This document shows, piece by piece, positions 37,536 to 50,966 of a stretch of 64,000 nt of DNA (the stretch's first letter is position 1; the number at the start of each line of letters is the position of its first letter). The stretch is from NCBI GenBank assembly GCA_013400155.1, contig VXBM01000015.1, positions 1,739,763-1,803,762 of the forward strand, in the 5' to 3' direction. This DNA is from Helopsaltes ochotensis. Lineage: Eukaryota > Chordata > Aves > Passeriformes > Locustellidae. The translations under genes were made by a program, and so were the position numbers. The notes under the pieces are model-generated. The model was given only the letters and a program-made list of their open reading frames with translations. It was not told where the DNA came from and did no database searches.

Positions 37536-40500
37536 GCCTACAATGAAGTTTTCCAGTAGCAAGCACAATTACCCTCCTGGCAGGAATAGTCTCTCTAAGA
37601 ACTACACATTTTTTTTCCAGTGTATTGTTGTTTTGCCCATCTTGGATACCTGTTCTTAGTAAGCCTCTCTGTGATGTCCAGTCCTGCTGATGCTCACAGC
37701 CTGGGGACAGAGGCCCTCTCTGTCACTCAAGGTGTGAGGGTGCACCCAACATAAAGTTTTCACTGCAGGCCTTTAGTGCTGGGGTTTGCACTGGGTTCTA
37801 ATTTGGGTTCTCTCCTGTTTAATAATAAATTCCAAGGAGGACTGGGGGAATTTCCAGGCTAGTTAAACACATGGCAATTCTTACTCTCCCATGAGCAAAT
37901 GGACTTTTTCTGGTGTAGAAGGAAAAAACCAAAATCCCACATTTTTAGAAATTCATCCAACTTCAGTCACTCCCAGGCTGTTTGAGCATTCAGGGGTATC
38001 TCATGCCTGGCTGAAGAGTCCCTCTATAAAGTAGGGTAGAAGGGTTATAGCTGGTGGCATAGAGCACATTGGAAACTATTCAGTCTAGATGAAAAATGAG
38101 AGGTTTGCACTGTGTCTGACCTTTCATCATCCTTTGTGACTTCAATTAGGCACAGCAGCAGAAAGGCAACAACCTTGTTTTCCATTATGTCCTCATATCT
38201 GTCAGAGCAGAAGATATAATATTTTGATTCGGCTCCTAATGCATTTCATGTGCCTTATGTTTCTTCCTTTCTTCAATCTAACACTGTACTTCTGCCTTCA
38301 GTTTGCTCATCTCCTCTCTCATGAATTTTGGAAGTGTTTTACCAGATTACACAGAGAGACAGAATTATCTTTTTTTCTTGCTGATACCACTCATCACTAC
38401 AAATCCAACGGTGCAGCACACAGTGGGTTACAGCGCCTGCCACAAGCTGAATTGAGAGTGTTCCTGTGTGCCACTACAGGGCTAAAAACCAGTGTGTCAG
38501 AAGAATGTCCAGTCCCTAATATATAATCTGTTCACCTTTTGAGTTTCTACAGAATATTGCCTTCTAGAAATGTCCCCCTGTCAAATATTGCTGGAGAGGT
38601 GGTAGAGACACACTACTGAAAGCACATCTGAAGAAACTGTATTAGGCAGTAGTTATATTCTTGGGATAAAGGGCTATATTGGAGGGAAAAGAAAGCTTAC
38701 AGTTGTCTTGGTGTCTGTTTGCATCAGTCTAGCTAAAAAACAGGGGGACCAATATGCCAATGCTGAACTGAGCCCAACAGACAGAGCTAAATGAAACTGC
38801 TGAAGAAATGTGTGTAGGTTAAAAAAAAATTTAAAAAATCCAATTACTGGAGTTGGAATTAGTCCAGAACACCTTCACTAACACCTCTATTCATGAAAAA
38901 CTAAAAAAAAATGTTATCCTTAATGACCACAAATGATCACAGACTCTGTTTTACATCTCTTACAAAAGCCAGCATATTCAACAGCATTACATTCCCCAGA
39001 GCTAGATGGATAAAGGGGGAACTATGTCATTGATTTTTTTCCCCAAGAAACCCCATGATACTATTGGCACTAATTTGAACAGTACAGAGATTTTCAAAAA
39101 GGGACTCAGTCTTGTTTAACCTGGAGCTAAGAGTATTGAAAACCTACGCTGTCTCACTGCTTTGGTTTGCAAAGGCAATCAGGATCTGCTTCTTCTCAAG
39201 TTGTACTCATGAAAAGCCTCTTAACTCTTAGACAGTAACACTATTACCTGCAGCAGAGGGGAAACCGCCTCTCTGACGGTTCCGTGTAACCTCATCCCAA
39301 CAGGACAGTGTCTGCACTGTCCCAAAGCCCACTGAAGTAGAAGGATGGGGTTCTGTGGGTCTCAGTGTGTTTTACATTTTCTACATGTAGAAAAGACTTC
39401 ATGTTTTTAATTTTTATTAATGAAGAACTGCCAATTTATATATATTTCCTTCCTTTCTCCACATATCTATTATTCAGTTCCATTCTGCCTGAAGTTTGGA
39501 TACACAGAAACAAGAAGGACTAAGCTACTTTACTTGCCCATCCTCTGCTCCACTGGAAAAGAGTAATGAATTAAGAGATCACCTTTTCCCCTCACACATT
39601 TTCTAGTCTCACTGGGATTCAGTGTCTTGCAGGACAATTCTTGCCGTGGTGCAATCTTTTTCCCAATGATTTGCTCATTCTATTGCCTACTAAAATCTCA
39701 CCTTTGCTTTACATGAAAGTTACTGAATTGAAACTAAGCGAGCAGCTCACATGGTTCTACATAAATTCCTTGGATTACTTGTTCAAAGAGACTGATATAG
39801 TTCTGCTGTCAAACTTGCAATTGGCTTAACCCAACTTGGAGCCTGTAATGTTGTTCCAGCATGTGCTATTGAGAAAGTTTTCTCCTTCTGAAATTTTATT
39901 TTCCACTGCCAAAGCACGCAATGATCCAGTGCTCAGCTATGGGAACTTAATGAATGAAAGGAGAATGCTCCTAAAATCTGAATAATTTATTTTATTTCAT
40001 ATTCCTTTTTAAATTGGCTACTACTCTGAAACACTTCTGCCACTTTAATGGGCAATAAAAAATGGCCAAAATCCTGCTGTCCTTAGACCCTCTGTTGTTT
40101 AAATAAAGCAAAGCAGTATTCCAGCCTACATATTGAAAGGACACACATCCCTTACTTCCAAAACAGATAAGTAATTTTGCTTAGGAGCTTGCAGGAGAAG
40201 AGTGTTATGGTACCATCATCATAAGGTTTGGTATTAGGGTTGTTCAGCCCATTCTTATTTTTAGGCTCACCATTCTTGGGAAGAAAATCCTACATTTGAC
40301 ACCCTAGGCTGGCAGGAGAAGTAAGCATGAGAGCTCCTTGCTTAATTGCTGAGATGTGTCATCCTTCTGCTGCTCTACCAGGGCAGCTGTGATGGATCTG
40401 AGCAAAATACTGGTGAATTTTTGGAGAGAAGACCCACTGAACCCCTTCTAGGAAATGGTGCTCTAAAATGGAGGGTTTGGTTTGTATTTAGCTTTTTTAT

Positions 40501-41464
40501 TAGCTTTTCTATTTCATCTTTTGTCAAAGGAAATAATTACCTGCACTGACCAGATGTTATCAAATGGAATAATTACCAAGTCTGACGGTTCTGGCAACAT
40601 GAGCTCTTCCTTACCCTTTATTTACTGTTATATTGGAACCCACTGCATTCTGGATTTCATTTAACCAAAATTCAGAAGATTTATGCTCATCTATGATGCT
40701 TGTGGTGTTCCTTTTTTCCCCTTATTATATGCCATTCATGGCATCTACACAAACTTGCTGTTTCAGCTATGGAATAAATCCATAAGACACCAGAGTAGAT
40801 ACAAACCATGTACCCAAATGAGTTGATTTTGGCACCCAGCTTGCTGATGAAATTTATGCTTCATTAACAGATGCCTAATGTGTATAATGCACATATTTTA
40901 GAATTGACCTCAACCTGGCCAGGGAGGCTGGCTGACCCCATGAAAATACAATTACCTAATGAGAGATTAGAGTTTTGCTTATTGTATTTACTATTTATAG
41001 GAAAGTACTTTGTGTCTCTGTAGCTGTGTCAGCCTTCTTGCTTAAAGTATGTTTTAATGTTATTAGAGCTTGCAAGTTAAACTAGTGGAAAGACAGGGAA
41101 AGGCAGCACAATTTCCTTTCAGATCAGAGCCAATGTTTCTCCAAAACCTTAGCAGGCTGGTTTGCCACAAGATCAATGCAGCTGAACACTCCACCTGCAG
41201 AATGAGCTCACTGTCTGTGCATTACACCAGCCCTCTGCCAGTCCAAGTACTAAGACTCCTGGGGTTGGTCTTGAACCTGCTACTCCCCACACTGGAGTGC
41301 TAAGCCTTGCTGCCAAGACACAGGGCCAGGTATTTAATTCATTCTTGTTCCTATTACTTTCCAGCACTCCAGAGGACCACATCAGAAACACCAGAATACT
41401 TAATTGGAAAGCAAGGAGAATGCAGAATGCTTAAAGACCTTTTACAGACAGAAACATGTTGTTT

Positions 41465-41530
41465 AAAATTCAAAACAAAACATAAGAAAACAAACAAACA
41501 AAAAACCTCAACAAAACAAAAACAACAACC
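41465..41530. repeat. CAAA-rich low-complexity tract
   Basis: Irregular AAAC units (aaacaaacaaacaaaaaacc and similar) over about 65 bp. Confidence 0.85.
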
Positions 41531-42377
41531 CACCCATGGCTTTAAGTGGGCTTCAGCCCACCTTTTCGTTACAGAGGCATCAAAATGATAAATCCTATCT
41601 GAAGCAAACAAAAAATAAAAGTATCAGGACTAAGTTCATCTTCATTACTGTATTAAATTTTATGCGGGCTGCTCATTTCAGCATTGCAAAGCCTCCATCT
41701 TTTGGAGAAGGGGACTTTATGGACCCTATAGCTCAAATCCTCAGGTGTAGGAGCCCTGGGCTATGAACCCACCAAGGACCTCCAAATCAGCCTCACTCAG
41801 GACTTTGGATGGAGCATGTGCACCTTGTGAATTCCTTGGAAACCACAATGAAGGGCAGGGGTGCTGTTTTTAATTATTTGGAGTAAAACTAGTGAACAGG
41901 AAAGTGAGGTCCCTATAAAAGTGATTTGGCAGGATGGTTTACCTTGGTTTTTATAGCTCTTACAAGGGAGAAATGAAAAGCCCATTTGTGGTTTTCAAGT
42001 TGTGATTATTGGAGGTAAAAACTCAAGCACCTCAGGTTTATCATTGTATAGATTGCAGGCATGGGAAATAATGCACAAGTAGAGTTTGACCACTATGCTA
42101 AGCAAAGCTTCCTACAGGTTTTCCTAGGATCAAGCTACCAACAAGAAGCTGTTCCAAGAATGGGAGATGCCATGAGGAACTCAGAGGCCAGTAGGCATGA
42201 GGATACATTATTTCAATATAGCAGATTGTTAAAAAAATTAGTAATTTAGTCTTTCTGAATCAGAACTAAATTTTAGTCTTTCATTTTTTTACAAGAGAGT
42301 TGAAAGTAGCAGTTTGTTTGTTCCACTACAAGGGGTTTCCCTACTATCTATTCTTCTCTCTGTAAATTTCTCTAGCC

Positions 42378-42431
42378 AAAAAGGACAAAGAAGTAAAAAA
42401 AAGACAAAGAAAAAAATCAAAGACAAAGAAA
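42378..42431. repeat. Imperfect 12-17-bp tandem, A/G-rich
   Basis: Three degenerate copies of a gacaaagaa-containing unit separated by A-runs. Confidence 0.7.
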
Positions 42432-43367
42432 TCCTTCCATTTCTAGTAATAAGTCTTACAATAAATATTTCCATGCTACTTTAAGCTCTCCTACACATGA
42501 CAGTCCCTTCAAACGAGCCATACAAGTCAGAGGGAATAAAGAGGAAGCAGTTATATAAGTTTATATAGCTCCCTTCTTAATCAGGGAACTGCATTGGTAT
42601 ATCTCTTCCTAAAGCTTTAACTGTGTTTCCAGGTATGACAAGGAAATACTACAATAAAAAATATTTAGTATGTAAATAACAAACATTTGTGAAATCTATA
42701 AACCTTCTTCAAAATATGTGTCCACTGTTCTAAATAACAATTTCAAGTTCTCTATGCCTTGACTTGGAAAGATTTTCCATCTTGAACAAGAAATGATTAA
42801 GGAACAGTAATTAATCTGATGGCTTTGACAGCTGCTACTTATGTTGAAGTTTGATATACAACCCAGGTTTCTTACTGGTGGCTTCACAATAAAGTAATTG
42901 GTCTGGATCCAGACTGAAAGGCAAGTGTGTCTCATCCCAGTCCTGCCATGTCAGTCCTCAGTGCACAGGGCAGCAGTAGCTTAGAGAGCCTGTCAATATT
43001 TTTGAATAACTTACTTGAAATGTAAGCTGATAAGTTTTGCCTGCTATAAAGGTTCACTATTAACCCTAATATATCAATCAATTTTCATCTGTAGGAGAAT
43101 AATGACTCTGCTTTCTCTCTGAGTCAGCGAGGAACAATGCCAAAACTTGGGAGGTTTTCACATTGCTGCAAGCAGAGGGGAGAGTATTACAGTACAGCTG
43201 CTATGCACACTTGGAGGAGCATCTCTCAACAGGATTGATGCTCCTGTCTCCTTGGGTAAATCAGAAAATCTCAAGCAAGAACACCACAGGTGCCCTGTTC
43301 TCAGATCTGACATCGGTGAGGTCTTTAGATCTAAAACAAACAAAAAACCTCACAACTAAAAAAAAAC

Positions 43368-43386
43368 AAAAAAAAAAAAAAAAAAN

Positions 43387-43446
<60 letters not shown>
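43368..43446. repeat. A79 homopolymer with an N at 43386
   Basis: The run is A throughout except for one ambiguous base, preceded by a CAAA-rich flank. The N marks a base the assembly could not resolve. The true run length is uncertain. Confidence 0.92.
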
Positions 43447-43451
<5 letters not shown>

Positions 43452-44456
43452 CAAATAACACAGATTGAAAATATTGAAATGGTTAGAAAGTTATAAAAAA
43501 TGTGAAATCAAAAGCTTTAGACAGACAATGAGAAACATCAGAAGCTTTACCTGTGTCATTCAAAAATTTTGATTACATCCCCGTCACACTTAGGGAAAGT
43601 TCTCCACTAACACAACATTCTCTGATGTAGCCTGAAAAGATCTCAAAGATTATTAACTCCAGATTTTAGCTGAAAAAAACTCACACTAGAAATACATGGT
43701 GATTTGTTTTTTGGGGTTTTTTTTGAGCATAGATCACCATCAATCACTGAAATAACTTAAGAAAGTGATCAACTTACTGTTGATCCTACAATAGTTCAGA
43801 TAATCCAGGAGGATCCTTCTCTAAAAAAAAACCCCTCAGGACATGTAGAATAGATGAGACTTATTGTCTTCAAGTGGCAAGGCATACTAAAGCATCCTAA
43901 AATATCCCTCCAAAATCCATGAAACCAAGCAAAACAAAATCAGTTTAAATCAGTGGAGCTATGTACATGATGCCCCTTAAAACATGAGAATAATTAAAGG
44001 AAAAAAAATAAAACAACATAAAACCCCACATAGTCACTGATTTTGTGTACTTTTGAAAAGAAACACTGAAAAATACTCATGGGGTTATGTGCTAGGCAAG
44101 GGACCTCCCATCCTATTCTGAGTATTATAGTGTTTGGATGTTGACAAATAAATTACATTAATTGCATTCATTCTAGCAACCACTTAAACACCATTAGGGC
44201 TTATGCATACAATAACTGTGCCATTAGTCAAATCTGGATACCTCACCACTGGTAATCAACATTCTGTCTTCTTCTACTATAACTACCTTAATTTCTTTTT
44301 GCAAGCCTCCTTCAGAATCATTCAGCTTTTGAACATGAAATTAAGGACATTATCATTTTGCCTAATAACATTACATGGTGTTCTCTCACAGTAACAGTCT
44401 ACTGAGCTACTTGTAATTACTTGCAGTGAAAAGCTGAGGTTTGCTGACAATTCTAC
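43447..44456. other. Intergenic DNA between two homopolymers, nothing recognised
   Basis: About 1 kb of AT-rich unique sequence between the A79 and T34 runs. No gene or known repeat was recognised. Confidence 0.5.
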
Positions 44457-44490
44457 TTTTTTTTTTTTTTTTTTTTTTTTTNTTTTTTTT
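44457..44490. repeat. T34 homopolymer with an N at 44482
   Basis: A T-run of 34 bases including one N. It lies about 1.01 kb from the A79 run and is its complement in composition. Confidence 0.92.
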
Positions 44491-47400
44491 GCCATGCTGC
44501 AAACACCTGCTACAATACCATCCTCAAATTACTGTTATAATTGTTGCTTTGCTTCTTTCTTAATCCGGGGGGAAGTAAGAATCCTTTTTTTCTTATCGTT
44601 CTCCCAGAGGACTGACAGCCTATGCCAGGAGGAACATGAGATACAAAGGAACAAATATTGGAAAAACTCGTCTGTCCCTTGTATCCACTTTGACATGAAA
44701 GAAAGTGGACAGTGAAGTGAGTGACTTCTTGAAATCTGTTTTCCTTCCTTGCCCTTCAGCTGGCTATAGGAACAGCCACCACAGTCCTGGGATTAGGAAG
44801 CTGATTCCTTGCCAAAGCTGCTTGTGCATCCTCTCCCAAGGGCTGATCCAGGGGCATATGGTCTCAGCAGTCCCAGAGTAGCTTCTCTAGGATTTCCCAG
44901 CTTTGTCATCAGTGGAGCTGCTTTAGCACACAATGACTATGAGCCTTCTTTAAGGAATAGGCTGAAACCACTCAGAAATTCAACAGTTCTGTATCAGTCC
45001 ATAATCATAAGAGTAAGCTGATTTATTTTTCATATTGACACCACAAAACTCAGCTGTACAGCAGGGAGGAATTCCTTGGCTACTTGAGGTAGAGAGTTCC
45101 TTTGTATAAATGTATGAAAAAATTAAAAGACAGGGTAGGAAGTTATAAAACTGATTATTCCGGTCACAGAAATCTCTATTTTTTTATCATTTTATTAGCA
45201 TTTGTTTGTGTTTGATCAAGGCAATAAAGAAAGGGATGAGCACATTCAGCATGGCAAGAAACATTTGGAAGTATGGTTTGCCCACAGCTTTAAGAGAAGC
45301 TCAGCAACAAATCACCAGACCTGAAAAGATGAATCTTTGGGAAAACATCTCACCATTAGTTCAAACTCTTCATTCCACAGCCAACACCTGGCCAAGATTC
45401 CTAAATTCAGCATTGATACAGCATTGTCCTAAATGTCACAGTTGTTCATTAAAATCAAGTTCTTTCATTTATGTTCATTCTCCCCCCTCTTGTGGTTCAT
45501 TATAAAATCACAATTGCTGCTTTCAGAAACGTTCCATAGCTGGGCTTTTGTGCAGAAAGGACAGAAAAGGATCCACAAACTCTAACCAGGCAACACAACT
45601 AATAAACTCAACAAAATGCAAATATAGTAAATAATGAGATTTTTATTCAGGGTAATTCTCATCACTAATTTAAATGTTCTCTGTAATCTCCTATGGAAAG
45701 CAACTCTTGCCACAATTGATATGGAATACATTTCAGACACACTAACCACAACTATTAATTGAATATTTTGTGCTATTGTCTGGGGAAGATTTTAGTACCT
45801 GCACCTTCAATCATTTATTGTCTTACTGGCTTAACGTAGGAGTATTTTTGCTTTAATGTCTTTGGCCAGATCTTCACCTTGTATAAGTGGATGTAGTGCT
45901 AAAATACTCTGAACTTGTGCCAAAAGTTCTGCCAGCATCTCTGTACAGGCAGCTTCTGGCGTTTCTAACATACAGGTATGTTTCCCCAGCAATGACCTGA
46001 TCCACTAAAGTGTAACTATGAAAAGTACTAATTGAAAATATACAAGAACTTTGTCCACAGATCTTGGATATTGGAAGGCCTGCAACAGGAGTAGGTTTAA
46101 GCCTCCAAAATGGTTAGAAATGGATGTGCATACCGCCTCAGGGAATCTCTTTTCAATTAAAAATGTGTTATTTGGGATAAAGTTAGAAAATCTTGGGAGC
46201 AGCAGGCCAGCTAAATGAGACTGATATATTGACAGAAATGTATATCAGTTTAGTAAATCAGAGATACAGTGCAGGAAAGTCAGCATTTACTAACAAAACT
46301 GAAAGATTAAAACTTATTACTTAAGTCAGAAAACAGTCATGTCAGCATTTCTCACCATAACACTGACAGCCAAACTGTTCATAATGAGCAGCAGGTGAGA
46401 TTGTCACTTGTGATCTCTTTAACCAGACAGTCTCATAACCAGAGCACACTGCAAACAGTGTGCAAAACAAATCCCATTACTGAAAAATCTCCAGTGACTG
46501 GAATCTCCTTTGATTCCCCGGACCCAACTGAAGGCTGCAAGAATAGAATATTGCAACAGTTCATATGCTCACAGGTGGAAAAATCCACATAAAATCTCCA
46601 CACAGCTGAAACTTTCAGAATTAAGGGTAAGGCTGGAGGTAAATATGTTTTGATGAGCAGCAAATGGTTCCCTTTTGTCATTCCAGCGGAAAATCCTTAA
46701 GGAAAACTTGGTGGAAAGCCTTGCAGAAAGTTTCTCACAGATCTGACAATTTTTAACAAAAGAGATATAATAAGTAAAAAACCCAGCACAATAATGTGAA
46801 CCAGCTATGTGTAATATTTGAAGCAGTTCTTAGTAAGAGTGAAAAATGGTGGTGGGACTTACAGGAACAACATTCTCCATTTTACCCATGGCATTTCTTG
46901 TGGCTATTGCTCTAAATATTGCTGAGCAATCACTTAACATTACCCACCAGAAATCACACCATTTCTTTAGTCCATTGTCTGCCAGTAAAACAGAGCGTTT
47001 CTGAAACTCTGTAGACAGGTCTGTGAAGGACCAATGTATTCAAACATTGGTAATCTGGCTTTTAGTTTAAGGTGAGTGGGAAAACTCCTGTTTCTCATTT
47101 TAAACAACTTTTAATAGCGTGACATAATCACATCATACAATCAGGTCATAAACTTTGCAAAGTCATAAGGTCTTTGAACTTTAAGGGTTAAAACAAGGCA
47201 TAGACTGAAGGGCATGGGACAGGCAAACTGCAGTGGCATAGAGATAACACTGGAAAACACACCTTCAGGCCAGCTTGGCCAACATCTTCCTTGTCCCAGT
47301 AGGAATTATTTATTCACTGGTTCATAGCAGTAAAATTTTGGGAGACCCTGACCCTTATCCAAATCCAGCAAGCCAGGATTTCTGCGTCAAGAGGCATAGC

Positions 47401-50400
47401 TTCCCCTTCTGCAATCTTATTCCCCTTTCCCTCCCTTCCACAGATTTTCTCTGAGGAGAGAAAGGGACCACATCCATAACACTACTGCTCCTGCAGGCCC
47501 AGTCCCAAAGTCCAAGTAACCTAATCAGGATACAGGAAGAGCCTTCATGCTCTTATTGGGCATGCAGGACACATTACATCTAGCCCCAAGAAATTAGGAG
47601 ATTAAAGTTAGAATATGCTTTAAATGGATCTGAGTGAATAATTTTTAATGAATGCATTTAATGATAGATGAGTTTCCTCCCTTCTTACCATGAAATGTGG
47701 GGAGTGGGTCACAATTTCCTTCACATATGCCTTCCTCATTGAATTCTTTTTATAATTTCTTTTAAAGTTAAGGGACTGCTACTCCAAGCACAAACTCACT
47801 GTTCAATTGCAGCTAGTCCCATAAATCACTTAATATTGTTTCCATCCTCCAGTCTAATGAACATAACTCCTAGAATCAGCTTTGTGGTACACAGGCTTAT
47901 AGAAAGCACATTAGAAATTCACTTTTCATAGTATTCCTGTGTGAGCTTAACATTTATTTTCTGCCAACAGTTATACGATTAAAGTTTAATAACTCTGAGT
48001 GTGTGCAGGAAATGACACCAAAAGCAACCCCAAGATGGCTGAAGATTTTCTTCCAAATTTGCACAAATATAACTGGAAATTGTTTCTGCATTATTCATTC
48101 AACTTTAGACCTAAACCAAATATGTCTCACTAGCAACCTTGGAAACATATGATGAAGTGTTTTAAAATTCCAGTAGATGTCACCACTTCTCCCCCAGCAA
48201 GTCCTTAAGTACATCTAAAAGAAGCTTTTGAAAACTCAGTTTGCACTTCATCACGAGTTGCGAAAGCACAGAGACTCCTTTTGCTTTAGGTTACAATATG
48301 TTTTGACAGAAAAAGACTATATCCATTTTTCTAATCTGTGCCAATGAATTAATGAGCTTCCAGAACTCATGCCACTATCGCAAACCAAGGTACGTGCAGA
48401 TCAGCTGCCGATTGTGATGTTGCTGCACATATGAAACAGTACCTAGTGTTTTACTAATTTTTTCTCTTTTCACTTGACACTTCATAAATATCAAAGTTTT
48501 AAATGATACTTTGATTGTAACTGTAACCCTGATAGTGACTACAGTTAGTTTTCCAGTGTTCATAACCATTCCCTGCAACACTTTGTTTGCTTTTGTTTCC
48601 CAAGTTTCAACAAGCCCTAGTAGTGTCTCCTTCCTAAACATTTGGGTTCCATTATTCTTTTCAGCTTTTGCTTGCTGTTAGCCTCTCCTCTAATGAAAAA
48701 TGAGGCCTCATGCTTCAGTTCACCTGATTTTCATGGCTATATTTTTCTCCACTCCCACTGGGACCAAGACACCCATGAGGCCTGGAGTTCTGGCATCATT
48801 GAAGAAGGCTCATGCTTCTGGTCAGTTACATCCAGACAGACATTCCCAGTACTTCCCCTTCTTCTTTGTACACTAAGTCTCTATGGAAGAAAATATTTCT
48901 AAATTAATATCAGGTGAAACCCAATTCCAGCTAAAATCTGCATCTTTGAGAAACAATGTCAATGGATATTCATTTGCTTACACTGACCTTAACTCCTCAC
49001 GTCTGACAATTAATAAATGTTCTTAATTAATTAATAAATAATTATTTTAAATTTAATAAGTGAATAAATACCTTCATATTTCTCTGCAGCATGAAATAAA
49101 ACAAGCAAAATATTTACTCTACTCTTTTAAAAGCAACTCAGATCTACAGGACATTGTAATGTGAAAAACCAAATTAAGAAAAGGTTATTCTGCTACAGAA
49201 AAAATTCTTTAGTCTAAACTTCATTTTCTAAAGAGATCTTATTCATCTTTTTCTTTAGAGACAAATTTAACATTTTCTAAAGAATATTAGAGGATAAAAT
49301 TAATTCTCAGCAGTTCTCAGGGCAAGAAAATATTTTGTGTGACTTTTTATTGTCACTTTACCAGGTGGCCCCAAGGGAAGCTGACTTTCTGGATAGATTC
49401 ACCCCTTAAGACTTGAAAGAGAGTTTGGATGCATAACAGTGTATAATGATCATATATTTCTGATGAGTTCAGCAGTGGTTTAAAGACCGCAGAAAGGTTC
49501 ATTTGTAGGTCTCTAGATTACTTGCTCTCATTCAGATTTCACCCAGATTAAAACAGCCAAACTGACTTAAGACATTACAGATGTAAGGAAAATTGGTTCT
49601 TAAGTATTTTAGGAAGTGAGATAAGATTTAAATGCATCCTTTAGACTTATTTTAAAATGTCTTCGCTCATGGGATCAGGTCACCAGAACAAGTTAAAAAA
49701 CTATCAAGCACTTTTTTAAGAACATATAAAACATTATTGTTGCAATTCCTTTCCCACCCAGCTGCAAAAGGGCCTCTAAATTACTCTATTGTCCATGGGA
49801 TTTGTAGAATAGCAGCCAGAACTAACAAGAAACTGAACAATAGCAACACTGTACTCCTTCTCAAGAAAAAGGAAAAATGCAGTCTATGCAAAACCTTGGG
49901 CTGCTACATTACAATTGGCTCCTTTTAGATGATTCTTTAATTGCTTTCTAATTTTTAAAGAAACAAACTTTTGTGTTAAGCATTTGAATTTTTTCCGTGT
50001 TTGAAAATAAGCTAAATTTTAAGAGAGATTTTTTTGCTTGAACTGTTAAAAGACGTTTATTGACAACAGTAGGTAAATGGAGGCGAATAATATGAGCAAC
50101 AGTCCCTGACAAAATTGGTTACATTTTCCAGAAAATGCTTTAGTATTACAAAAATAATGCTTCCTTTACACAGAAGAAACATATTAATTATGTGGTGAGT
50201 TTGAGTGCAGTTTCTTTAGATTTCAGAAAAGTATGCAATGAATAAACAGATAGTAAGGAAGAGGATTCTTCAGCAGACAAGTGTTACAAATAAAGCAGAA
50301 AGAAAGAGGCATGCAGACAAAATCAGAATTATCCACAGGGCTGCAGCTCTCAGCTGTCCTGATGGGAACAGAGAGAGGTTACCAGTCAAAGTTTTTTAAA

Positions 50401-50856
50401 AAGTAAACCAGCCCACAGGATACTGAGTGAAGGCAGTGGACACCTGAACTTCACGGGGGCCATGGAGCAGTCTCCAAATGACAAGGACTTTGTTGAATCT
50501 TCAACAGGAGAAAGCACTTTCAGCAAGATATTTGTTTTTGTTTGTATTTCATGCATTTCCTGCCTCTTTGCCTCCCACACATAACACACCTTCAGTCTGC
50601 AGCGTAGAACCACGACAGTGCTGCAAATAAAACCAAACACGTGATATTTGGTCATTTGCTTGGAAAAGTAACCCCAGGGTGAAACTAGTTTTTTGGGGGG
50701 TTTTTTTCTGATAACACTGTCATTTCTGGACTCAAGGTAAAAAGGGGCACAAAACCTGTGTGAAATGTCATGAAAGAAAACAAAATATAAGAACCTCTTT
50801 GGTAAAATGTTTTGCAAAAGTTTTTTATGGTTTATTTTAATAGAACCATTCCTAAC
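44491..50856. other. Intergenic DNA, no gene recognised
   Basis: About 6.4 kb, AT-rich. It includes a TAATTAA/AATAAATA-rich segment at 49009-49071. Frames of up to 99 codons (45206-45505) show no domain. Confidence 0.5.
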
Positions 50857-50966
50857 TAAAACAAAAACAAAAAAAAACCAAAAACAAAAACAAAAACAAA
50901 AAAACCAAACAAAAAACAAAACCAAAAAAAACCAACACACCACAAAAAAACCCACCAAACAAAAAC
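50857..50966. repeat. CAAAA/CCAAA-rich low-complexity tract
   Basis: About 110 bp of A and C only, with irregular aaaaac and aaacc units. It explains the apparent 207-codon minus-strand frame 50386-51009, whose phenylalanine/cysteine-rich N-terminal part is a translation of this tract. Confidence 0.9.

Larger units (their letters stand above)
37536..43367. other. Intergenic DNA, no gene recognised
   Basis: About 5.8 kb of AT-rich DNA with short chance frames. It includes the CAAA-rich tract 41465-41530 and three near-copies of aaagacaaagaa at 42378-42431. No domain or repeat family was recognised. Confidence 0.5.
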
